Assembly: GCF_016918075.2 (NCBI RefSeq)
Contig: NZ_JAERPS020000001.1
Span: 496,001 to 560,000 of the forward strand
Length of the DNA stretch: 64,000 bases
Source: Rheinheimera maricola
GTDB lineage: Bacteria > Pseudomonadota > Gammaproteobacteria > Enterobacterales > Alteromonadaceae
Direction of reading: 5' to 3'
In this document: piece by piece, positions 16,556 to 23,653 of the stretch
Layout of the letters: every line of letters starts with the position of its first letter
How positions within the stretch are numbered: the stretch's first letter is position 1
Position numbers and translations under genes: made by a program
Notes under the pieces: model-generated
Told to the model about the DNA's origin: nothing
Databases searched by the model: none
What the model saw: only the letters and a program-made list of their open reading frames with translations

Positions 16556-17246
16556 TTTGCACCTCCAACTGCGCTTTTTCAAGCAAAGCACAATTGCCAT
16601 TGTTAAAGGCAAACACCTGCTGCGCCCGCGCCGCCAGTTGCGGACTATGGGTTACCATAACTAAAGCTGCACCGTTTTGCTGGCAGCAAGCAAACAGCAG
16701 GTCGGCCACGTCTACAGCACTTTTGCTATCGAGATTGCCGGTGGGCTCATCGGCAAAAATAAACTTAGGTTGAAATACTAAAGCTCGGGCAATGGCGACC
16801 CGCTGCTGCTCACCGCCACTGAGTTGCTGTGGCTTATGGTTGAGCCTGTGGCCCAGGCCGACTTTTTCCAGCCAGGCTTTAGCTTTGGCCTCGGCGCCTT
16901 GTTCGCCGCGCAATTTAAGTGGCAGGGCCACATTGTGCAGCGCCGTTAGCTCGGGCAATAAATGAAACTGCTGAAAGATAAAACCAATGTCCTGCCGCAG
17001 TTGTGTCAGGGGTAGGCTGCGCCCCTGCTGCAGGTAAGCAACCTGGCCGGTGGTTGGTTGCTCCAGGCCGGCCATCAGCATTAATAAGCTGGATTTACCC
17101 GAGCCCGACGGGCCGGTAATGGCATAAGACTGGCCTTGTTCAATACTCAGGCTCAGCTTTTGAAACAACTGCACCTGATGCTCAAGGTGACGGAATGTTT
17201 GGCTAACATGAGTCAGCGCAATGGTACTTAAAGCAGATAGCGGCAT
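16545..17246 (-). CDS. ABC transporter ATPase (YbbA/LolD-like)
   Basis: A complete 233-residue ATPase: Walker A GPSGSGKSS, signature LSGGEQQRVAIARAL, Walker B FIFADEPTGNLD, and the switch His in VMVTHSPQLA. The FADEPTGNLDSKS motif is typical of the LolD/MacB/YbbA group that works with FtsX-type permeases; the permease gene follows with an 11-bp overlap. GAGG lies 8 bp before the ATG. Operator copy 3 and a candidate -10 lie about 30-65 bp upstream, so the transporter appears to be controlled by the adjacent two-component system. Confidence 0.94.
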   Translation of the reverse strand: MPLSALSTIALTHVSQTFRHLEHQVQLFQKLSLSIEQGQSYAITGPSGSGKSSLLMLMAGLEQPTTGQVAYLQQGRSLPLTQLRQDIGFIFQQFHLLPELTALHNVALPLKLRGEQGAEAKAKAWLEKVGLGHRLNHKPQQLSGGEQQRVAIARALVFQPKFIFADEPTGNLDSKSAVDVADLLFACCQQNGAALVMVTHSPQLAARAQQVFAFNNGNCALLEKAQLEVQSVC

Positions 17247-17293
17247 GGGGTTACCTCTTCAATGGTTTAGGCTTTGAAGCGTAACCACTATGC

Positions 17294-17311
17294 CGTGAAA
17301 CAGATGTGAAA
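17294..17311 (-). promoter_or_regulatory. Direct-repeat operator copy 3
   Basis: On the gene strand it reads TTTCACA-TCTG-TTTCACG, then 11 bp, then TACGCT as a possible -10, upstream of the ABC ATPase gene. It shares spacing and sequence with copies 1 and 2. Confidence 0.72.
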
Positions 17312-17390
17312 TAGCGTCGGATATAAGTGAGCGGGCTTAGCACCTGGCAACTAATGCTAATTATCTGGCGAAGGTAAAGAACACTAATCA

Positions 17391-17446
17391 AATAAAAATA
17401 ATTATCAATTAGGTTTACATTGATGTGAATGGGAATTATTATCATC
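17391..17446 (+). promoter_or_regulatory. Fur-box region of the siderophore receptor gene
   Basis: Two Fur-like elements: AATAAAAATAATTATCAAT (17391-17409) and AATGGGAATTATTATCATC (17428-17446). Each matches 12 of 19 positions of the classical box. The second contains the GAATTATTATCAT core seen before many TonB-receptor genes. The gene starts 33 bp downstream, so iron repression is expected. Confidence 0.7.
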
Positions 17447-17478
17447 TAACTTTAACAAGAAGAGGTAGATAAGTTCCC

Positions 17479-19776
17479 ATGGCGACAAAAAAAATTTCGA
17501 TGCTTGGCTCTCAGGCATTATTTACGGCACTGGCATTTAATTGTATTGCCCCTGCTATGGCTGAAACGTCTGACAACTGTAGTGTGGAGTCGCAAGGATG
17601 CAGCGAAGAAGCAATTGAACTGATTAAAGTGCATGGCGTAAGAACGTCGGTGTATAGCGTTAAACAATCGGGAGATTTGCGCCGGCTGGCTGATTTAACT
17701 GACACGCCAGCCACCATCACGGTGTTAACTAAAGATCAGCTGGAAGAGTCGGGTAAAAGTGATCTAAAAGAAATTTTAGCCGCGCAGGCGGGGGTAACGC
17801 TGGGGACCGGTGAAAATGGTAACGCTTTTGGTGACCGTTACATTATACGCGGCCATGAAGCGCGCTCCGACGTGTTTGTAGACGGCTTGCGCGACCCGGG
17901 TATGACAACGCGTGAAAGTTTTGCTACCGAGCAAATTGAAATTACCAAAGGGCCAAGCTCTACCTTTGCCGGGCGCGGCTCCTCAGGTGGCGCGGTAAAC
18001 AGCATTACCAAAAAGGCGTCTACCGCCTACAACTTTGGCAGGGCTGATGTAAGCGTAGGTACTGACGATCACCACCGGCTGGTGTTGGATTATAATGCGC
18101 CACTGGCCACCAATATGGCAACCCGTATCAATTTACTGAGCACAGCAGAGCAAGCGCCTGATCGGCACGGCATCGACAGAAACCGGCACGGCGCATTAAT
18201 TTCTGGCTTGTACGATAATGTCTCTGATTTGCGGGTATTTGCCGATTATTACTACTTAAAAGCCGAAGATACGCCTGACCTTGGCAGTTATTTTGACAGT
18301 GATAGCCGACAGCCAGTCAGTAATATTCCGGTCTATGCCCAACAAGAAGACTTTCTCGATTCTGATGTGTCGGCATTTACGCTACGTACCGAGTATGACA
18401 TTAGCGACAACATCAAGTTTTACAACGCTACCCGCTACGGTGAAACCAGTAACGGCTATATATCCACCGGTGCCCGCGGCACTGTGCGCGCAGACACCGA
18501 TCCCGATGGCCCGGGCACAGCCACTATCGTATTAAGCAGCCATCAGGGCTGGCAGGAGGTTGAGTATTTCGCCAGCCAATTTAACCTGTTCTGGCAGCTG
18601 GACACTGCAGCCATCGAGCATAAATTATTGTTTGGCGCCGAATTTAGCGATGAAAAAGTAAATAACGGTGTGTATAACTTAAGTTTTAATAACCCGACTA
18701 ATTGCACTACGTCAGGACGCGGCGGCGCCAGCCCAAGTTACTGCTTAGTTGATGCCCAGGGCGATATTTACCCGCAAGCTAGTACTATCATAGGCAGAAG
18801 TTTCAGCAAGGGTAATTCTGATGCGCTGTTCTCGGCAAAAACGATAGCGGTTTATGTGATGGATACGGCGAAAATTAACCAGCAATGGCAGGTGTTCGCC
18901 GGTGCACGGTTAGACAATATTGATTACAGCAATGATGTCGCTAGTCGCGCTGATAGCTTGCAATATGCCTACCAAGATGACTTTTATAACGGCCATTTGG
19001 GTGTGGTGTATAGCCTTACCGATGATGCCAATATTTATTTAAGTGTCGCAACAGCAACCAACATTAACGGTGGTGAGTCTGATCTGGGCGCAAACTGTGG
19101 CTACGGCGGTTTGTGTGGCGATCCGGATCAGGCCGCAGTGGCTGACCCGGAAACCGTGCAAAATATTGAGTTGGGCACCAAATGGTCCTTATTAAACGAA
19201 ACACTGTTTTTTGCCGCGGCGCTATTTGAAACCACTAAATCGGATGTCATGGAGAGTGTCGGCGACGCTTACTCTACATTGGGTACGCTAAATACCGGCA
19301 AAAACCGTATTCGTGGCGTAGAGCTGGCTGTAAACGGTAACCTGAACGCCAAGTTAAGCGTGCAGGCCAGTGCCTCGCTAATGGACTCGGCAGTGCTGCA
19401 GTCAGTTAATACCGATACCATTGGCTTGGAGCTAAGTAATTTTGCTGATAAGAGCTTTTATCTGCAGTTGCGTTATCAATTGACGGAAAATTTCGCATTT
19501 GGTGGCGACTATACCTACAAAGGTGAAATGTATGGTGGTCAACCGGATACGGCGGCGTCGTTTGATGCAGTAAATGGCTACTACAGCATTGTGGTACCCA
19601 GCTATTCCAGCGTAAATTTGTTTGCCAACTACAGTATTTCCGATGCGGCAACGCTGCGGTTGAATGTAGGTAATGTAACCAATGAAGAATACTGGACTGC
19701 GGCTTACCGCTCTGGCGCTTTTATGTACCTTGGCGATGCCCGTTCAGTGCGTGCTACGTTAACCTACGAGTTTTAA
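17479..19776 (+). CDS. TonB-dependent siderophore receptor (Fiu/PiuA-like)
   Basis: A 765-residue outer-membrane receptor with a signal peptide (1-28, ending PAMA) and a plug domain (about 55-190) with ATITVLTKDQLEESG, YIIRGHEARSDVFVDGLRD and GPSSTFAGRGSSGGAVN. A 22-strand barrel ends in the C-terminal aromatic signature VRATLTYEF. It imports ferric siderophore, most likely a catecholate, using TonB energy. It is paired with a PKHD hydroxylase gene 53 bp downstream, the same pair as E. coli fiu-ybiX and Pseudomonas piuA-piuC, which supports the substrate class. Fur boxes lie upstream. The ribosome site AGAGG is 13 bp from the ATG, rather far. Confidence 0.93.
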   Translation: MATKKISMLGSQALFTALAFNCIAPAMAETSDNCSVESQGCSEEAIELIKVHGVRTSVYSVKQSGDLRRLADLTDTPATITVLTKDQLEESGKSDLKEILAAQAGVTLGTGENGNAFGDRYIIRGHEARSDVFVDGLRDPGMTTRESFATEQIEITKGPSSTFAGRGSSGGAVNSITKKASTAYNFGRADVSVGTDDHHRLVLDYNAPLATNMATRINLLSTAEQAPDRHGIDRNRHGALISGLYDNVSDLRVFADYYYLKAEDTPDLGSYFDSDSRQPVSNIPVYAQQEDFLDSDVSAFTLRTEYDISDNIKFYNATRYGETSNGYISTGARGTVRADTDPDGPGTATIVLSSHQGWQEVEYFASQFNLFWQLDTAAIEHKLLFGAEFSDEKVNNGVYNLSFNNPTNCTTSGRGGASPSYCLVDAQGDIYPQASTIIGRSFSKGNSDALFSAKTIAVYVMDTAKINQQWQVFAGARLDNIDYSNDVASRADSLQYAYQDDFYNGHLGVVYSLTDDANIYLSVATATNINGGESDLGANCGYGGLCGDPDQAAVADPETVQNIELGTKWSLLNETLFFAAALFETTKSDVMESVGDAYSTLGTLNTGKNRIRGVELAVNGNLNAKLSVQASASLMDSAVLQSVNTDTIGLELSNFADKSFYLQLRYQLTENFAFGGDYTYKGEMYGGQPDTAASFDAVNGYYSIVVPSYSSVNLFANYSISDAATLRLNVGNVTNEEYWTAAYRSGAFMYLGDARSVRATLTYEF

Positions 19777-19829
19777 CCCAACCCGATAGCCCGCCAGCTG
19801 CCGCGCGCTGCGGGCTAATAATTAACAGA

Positions 19830-20516
19830 GTGCTGCACGTGATAATAATTAACCAACTACTTAGCGCTGATGAAGTCAGTATGTTTCGTCAGCAGCTGCA
19901 ACACGCCCGTTGGCTGGATGGCAAAAACACCGCCATGGGCATGGCTGCGGCGGTAAAGCGCAATGGTCAGGCTGACGCCACTGACTCATCCGTGCAAAAA
20001 TTGGCTAATCAGTTACTTAGCAAGTTTGGCCACAACGCAGAGCTTATCTCAGCCGCACTACCACAGCGTATCTTTCCACCGTGTTTCAACCGCTATAGTG
20101 AAAGCGAAACCTACGGCTTGCATGTTGATGGAGCAATAATGCGCTTACCTGGTAATGAGGTGATGCGCTCTGATCTGTCGATAACGACCTTTTTGTCTGA
20201 GCCGGAGGAATACAGTGGTGGTGAGCTGATTATTCATACCCCGTTTGGCCAGCAGAGCGTGAAACTGGCCGCAGGTGATGCGGTATTGTATAACTCAGGC
20301 TCGTTGCACCGGGTAAGCCCGGTTACCGCCGGTACGCGCCTGGCGGCTATTAGCTGGATCCAGAGTATGGTAGCGGATGTCCAGATGCGGGAAACATTGT
20401 ACCAGCTAGACCAAAGCATTCAGTCTTTAATGCACAACGACGCGGTTGCACGCGACGAATTAGACCGGTTACACCATGTATACCATAACCTTATTCGCCA
20501 GCATGCAGAGGTGTAG
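19830..20516 (+). CDS. piuC: PKHD-type Fe(II)/2-oxoglutarate hydroxylase
   Basis: A 228-residue enzyme from GTG 19830. The metal triad is visible: His98 and Asp100 in YGLHVDGA, His160 in GSLHRVSP. Arg170 (AGTRLAAISWIQS) binds 2-oxoglutarate. Length and motifs match YbiX/PiuC proteins, which oxidise an unknown substrate linked to siderophore uptake. It lies 53 bp after the receptor gene and should be co-transcribed under Fur. The ribosome site is weak (ACAGAG). The conserved SADEV segment near the N-terminus supports this start. Confidence 0.92.
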   Translation: MLHVIIINQLLSADEVSMFRQQLQHARWLDGKNTAMGMAAAVKRNGQADATDSSVQKLANQLLSKFGHNAELISAALPQRIFPPCFNRYSESETYGLHVDGAIMRLPGNEVMRSDLSITTFLSEPEEYSGGELIIHTPFGQQSVKLAAGDAVLYNSGSLHRVSPVTAGTRLAAISWIQSMVADVQMRETLYQLDQSIQSLMHNDAVARDELDRLHHVYHNLIRQHAEV

Positions 20517-20606
20517 GAGGCAAGGTGCATGTGAGATGCTGGCGGCTGTTTTTCGGCGTAAAAATTGTTGTAGAATCGGTTATCAAGAAAAAACGGCAGT
20601 AAACAG

Positions 20607-21038
20607 ATGTCCGAGCCTCTAAAACAAGCAGAACAAAAAACCGTACAACAAAAAATCGGCAATATCGCGCTGTTAGTGTCCGATTACGACGACGCCATTG
20701 CGTTTTATACCACTAAGCTGCAATTTAGCCTGGTGGCCGATACTGACTTAGGCGGCGGTAAACGCTGGGTTGAAATTGCACCACCCAACAGCAACGGCAG
20801 CCACTTGCTGTTGGCCAAAGCCAGTAACGCCCAGCAGCAAGCTGCAGTGGGTAACCAAAGCGGCGGCAGGGTGTTTTTGTTTTTGCACACCAACGATTTT
20901 TGGCGCGACTATAACGCCATGCAAGCCAACGGCGTTAAGTTTAACGAAAAGCCCAGAGAGGAAAGTTACGCTACTGTCGCCGTATTTCAGGATTTATACG
21001 GCAACAAATGGGATTTGTTGCAGTTGCACTCGCATTAA
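20607..21038 (+). CDS. VOC-superfamily (glyoxalase-like) protein
   Basis: A 143-residue protein with one vicinal-oxygen-chelate fold. NIALLVSDYDDAIAFYTTKL forms the first beta-alpha-beta unit and VAVFQDLYGNKWDLLQ the last, with the usual metal-ligand Glu of the C-terminal strand replaced by Asp/Leu-rich sequence. Such proteins act as lyases, dioxygenases or resistance binders; the substrate cannot be told. It is preceded by TAGAAT as a possible -10 (20572). It is not clearly in an operon with the PKHD gene (90-bp gap). Confidence 0.8.
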   Translation: MSEPLKQAEQKTVQQKIGNIALLVSDYDDAIAFYTTKLQFSLVADTDLGGGKRWVEIAPPNSNGSHLLLAKASNAQQQAAVGNQSGGRVFLFLHTNDFWRDYNAMQANGVKFNEKPREESYATVAVFQDLYGNKWDLLQLHSH

Positions 21039-21156
21039 GCCCTTACAAGGCAAGGGCTATACCGAATTATCTATGAAATAAGAGATAGCCAGTTGGTGGT
21101 GCACGTTATAAAAGTCGGGCATAGATCGGATATTTACCAACATATCTGATACGCGT

Positions 21157-21420
21157 TTATAAAACAGCAGCGCCATAAGCAAACCAAACCAAACCAAACC
21201 AAACAGATCCCAGGCTGTGTAAAAACTCGTCATAAATGTATAGTTTCAGCATGGTAGCCGGATGATATCCTGGGCGCCCTGTTTGCTTAGCACTGACTCT
21301 CTCGAAACCCAGAGAGTCAAGTTGCAGCCCATCAACAAAAATATCGACTACCCGGACAGGGTTATCTTCTGTAACAAAGTCATCCAGCGCTTCAGGAAGC
21401 AAGGTTATTTGATGTCTGCC
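21157..21420 (-). mobile_element. IS1182-family transposase remnant
   Basis: On the minus strand the frame reads GRHQITLLPEALDDFVTED, then VRVVDIFVDGL and GFERVSAKQTGRPGYHPA, then MLKLYIY. This is the conserved N-terminus of IS1182 transposases (usually about 450-500 residues). It then runs into unrelated sequence coding GSVWFGLVWFAYG, where an AAACC pentamer array sits. The upstream part is also broken: the expected KFKGQG start is split by a frameshift and a stop. No terminal inverted repeats were identified. It is an inactive fragment within a 437-bp region that holds no other gene. Confidence 0.8.
21181..21204 (+). repeat. AAACC pentamer tandem repeat
   Basis: The pentamer AAACC is repeated 4.8 times at the point where similarity to the IS1182 transposase ends. 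It may be the scar of the deletion that truncated the element. Confidence 0.8.
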
Positions 21421-21475
21421 TTGGCCTTAAACTTACGTCTGATACTGCTGCAAAAAATCAACAAAGGCGTAGTGC

Positions 21476-21910
21476 TTATGCTGAATTGAGCAGCCAGTAA
21501 AACAGCAGATGGCTGATACAAACCACCAGTGTCAGATGGTTACGCAGGGCGCGGTATTGAGCGGGATATTGCCGGCTAATGCCGCTGCGGTATTCGGCGG
21601 TGCGTAGCAACACAAATAAGCAGGCCTGTGCCGCTAAGAAATAATCGTCGGCAAACAGCAGTGCAATAATGCCCAATACCGGAAAGGTTACGGCAAGCAG
21701 TGCCAGCCGGTTTATTTTAGCGGCGGTTGCGCTGTTGCTGTGCAGCACCGGCCACAATACGCCGGCCATAAAACCTAATATTAGCGCGCTGTATACCTGA
21801 TACAGCTGAATAATATCAGCGCTGCTAAGCCAGAGTTGCTGGCTGTACAGCAGTGGCAAAGCAATAAAAGGGATCAGGCCGGCATAGCCAAGGCGGTTTA
21901 TCAGCGTCAT
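21476..21910 (-). CDS. DUF3429 membrane protein
   Basis: A 144-residue protein with about four to five membrane helices. The N-terminus (LGYAGLIPFIALPLL) and the central LYQVYSALILGFMAGVLW are typical of DUF3429 proteins. The function of the family is not known. The gene overlaps the preceding small gene by 4 bp and so is translationally coupled to it. The DCC-family gene lies just upstream, and the three form a small operon on the minus strand. Confidence 0.82.
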   Translation of the reverse strand: MTLINRLGYAGLIPFIALPLLYSQQLWLSSADIIQLYQVYSALILGFMAGVLWPVLHSNSATAAKINRLALLAVTFPVLGIIALLFADDYFLAAQACLFVLLRTAEYRSGISRQYPAQYRALRNHLTLVVCISHLLFYWLLNSA

Positions 21911-22254
21911 TCCAGTGTCTCCGCTAGCAATGCCAGGCGTTCTGGCTCGGTTAATAGGCCTACCAACACTGTGCGCCGGCGCAGTTTACTCATCCTTTCG
22001 CCGCCATCCAGCAGCGCTGCCTTAAACAACTCCGGCTGGTCAATACAATCCAAAATACTGTACCAATGGATATAACCGCTGTGTCTAATCTGTCCGGCCT
22101 GATAGCGGCGTTCCAAAGTTTGGCGTATGTCGGTGATACGCCAGGGCTCGGCCAGCAGTTTATCGGCCATGGCACGGTGCAAGTGCAATATATGCTTATC
22201 GGTGGCGGCGGCAGGTTTACTGACAGTACGCCGGCGTAGTTGTGGTCGGGGCAT
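21907..22254 (-). CDS. Small basic protein, unknown function
   Basis: A 115-residue, Arg/His-rich, mostly helical protein with no signal peptide or membrane helix. The visible pattern is WRITDIRQTLERRYQAGQIRHSGYIHWYSILD, then repeated Leu/Glu helices, with RRRT occurring at both ends. I do not recognise the family. It lies between the DCC-family gene (11-bp gap) and DUF3429 (4-bp overlap). The operon position suggests a shared job with those two, but nothing in the sequence says what it is. Confidence 0.65.
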   Translation of the reverse strand: MPRPQLRRRTVSKPAAATDKHILHLHRAMADKLLAEPWRITDIRQTLERRYQAGQIRHSGYIHWYSILDCIDQPELFKAALLDGGERMSKLRRRTVLVGLLTEPERLALLAETLE

Positions 22255-22265
22255 AGTAATTTATC

Positions 22266-22610
22266 TTAAATAGCGCAGTCGTTGTTTGAGCAATTGCTGC
22301 GTTTAGCTGCCCAATAAGTATAAGCTTTTTTTGCCAGCCAATAACAAGGCGGTAAACGCAGCAACGCTACCAGCCAGTTGTGTCCAGCCAGCTGCCAATA
22401 GTGCAAGGTAGCGTCGATGCCAATTAAATAATGACCATCACGCCATAAATGAATTTGCTGCATCATGGCAGCTTTACTCACGCCGGCAAAGCCGCTGAAG
22501 CCGTCTGCGCTGATATCCACCAGCTCAAGATGTGGCGTTAACTTTGGCCCCAGCCAGTTTATTTCGCGCCGGCATAAGGCACAGCTGCCATCAAAAAACA
22601 GTTTTTGCAT
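22266..22610 (-). CDS. DCC-family thiol-disulfide oxidoreductase (DUF393)
   Basis: The start at ATG 22610 (MQKLFFDGSCALC) is chosen because the DCC domain begins at once; longer in-frame starts add only nine residues. The 114-residue protein carries the defining motif DGSCALCRREI, whose CxxC pair sits in a thioredoxin-like fold, and a second conserved region HLWRDG...GIDATLHYW. The C-terminus has two extra cysteines (SNCSNNDC). Family members are predicted redox proteins. It is the first gene of the minus-strand DCC/small protein/DUF3429 group. Confidence 0.85.
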   Translation of the reverse strand: MQKLFFDGSCALCRREINWLGPKLTPHLELVDISADGFSGFAGVSKAAMMQQIHLWRDGHYLIGIDATLHYWQLAGHNWLVALLRLPPCYWLAKKAYTYWAAKRSNCSNNDCAI

Positions 22611-22813
22611 GTTCAGTCCCGGCATAAAATACCCCAACTTTTACGTTGGTAACTGTTTTAAGATCAAACCTAAATGTAAGGCGGTTAGCGGCACAGGCTA
22701 AAACCGTATTTTTTCTCGAGTTATGGTTGCAGCATAATATTGCCGCATAACACCGGCGCCAGAATGCCAAAAACGGCCGAGCAGCCGCTTTTGGTTAGAG
22801 TTAACGCTGTGGC

Positions 22814-23266
22814 TTAATGACGGGTTGCCTGTTTTAATGCCCGCATCTCGTCATGACACTCTTGCATAGTCGCCAGCGACTGCAGCAACGCTGCTTCGTA
22901 TTGCGGACGTTGATTCTCAGTCAGCGCTGACCTTATCTCTTCCAGCGTTTTATCTTCCACCTCTTCCAACTGGCTGATATAGGTGTGAGCTTTGTCAGAT
23001 GCCACCGCAGCAATTACTTTGGTGTACACTTTTCTGGCTTCAACCGACAGTGCCGAGCCTTCTTCGCGTTTTCCGTCGTCTTGCACGGCAAAAGGTTGTA
23101 GCTGCTCTTTCACCAGCCGGCGTGCGTTTAGCATGCGGTCAAAAAACTGCTCAAGTTGCTGATCGTCGACCTTGTCTTTTGCATCACGATAAAAGTCAAT
23201 GCCGCTATTTAATACCTGAATAATATCAGATACATGCTTCATTTCAGGGGTATTTAAGTTTGCCAT
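22814..23266 (-). CDS. PA2169-family four-helix-bundle protein (DUF2383)
   Basis: A 150-residue all-helical acidic protein with no export signal. MKHVSDIIQVLNSGIDFYRD at the start, FFDRMLNARRLVKEQLQPF in the second helix and TYISQLEEVEDKTLEEIR in the third match the DUF2383/PA2169 group. These are ferritin-like bundles often linked with stress responses. Whether it binds metal is not clear: Glu and His residues are present (ECHDE) but no ferritin di-iron signature. It is monocistronic with a strong Met start. Confidence 0.82.
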   Translation of the reverse strand: MANLNTPEMKHVSDIIQVLNSGIDFYRDAKDKVDDQQLEQFFDRMLNARRLVKEQLQPFAVQDDGKREEGSALSVEARKVYTKVIAAVASDKAHTYISQLEEVEDKTLEEIRSALTENQRPQYEAALLQSLATMQECHDEMRALKQATRH

Positions 23267-23592
23267 AGTTTGGGTTCTCCGTGTTGAAAAGTTATCGGTG
23301 ATAATTTATCAGCACGCGCCACCGGTAATACCACCGTATGACCGTACATCTAAGGTAGCTGCAGATTGCACGCCAGATAGCATAGCGCATGGAATAATAG
23401 CTGATCATTGCATTCAAATTATTGAATAGTATGATTTTGTTGGTTTAACGTTTAGTGCATTTAGCTTTGAACTGTGTTGTCATTGCCTATCTGGCTCTGC
23501 ATTAACTTCACAGTCTGATTAACATGTCGGTAATTTTTACCAGCAACAAAAAATAAGCACAGCCGTCATTATGCTTTAATCACGGTTGGCGC
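23267..23592. other. Gene-free region upstream of copA
   Basis: An AT-rich 326-bp stretch between divergent genes. No ORF with a ribosome site is visible and no repeat stands out. It must hold the promoter of the DUF2383 gene; the copA promoter begins just after it. Confidence 0.6.
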
Positions 23593-23623
23593 TTGACCTT
23601 GCCATGTGGGTAAGGTTCATACT
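23593..23623 (+). promoter_or_regulatory. CueR-type copper-responsive promoter
   Basis: TTGACC (-35) and CATACT (-10) are separated by 19 bp, the long spacer used by MerR-family activators. The spacer is filled by the dyad ACCTT-N11-AAGGT (23596-23616), the usual CueR operator of copA promoters. No cueR gene is adjacent. Confidence 0.8.
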
Positions 23624-23653
23624 GTTGTCACAGCGATACTGCAGGAGAGTGTG

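Noticed and set aside
16545-16612. Longer permease start at ATG 16612
   Set aside because: It would overlap the ATPase gene by 68 bp with no ribosome site, whereas GTG 16555 has an ideal GGAGG.
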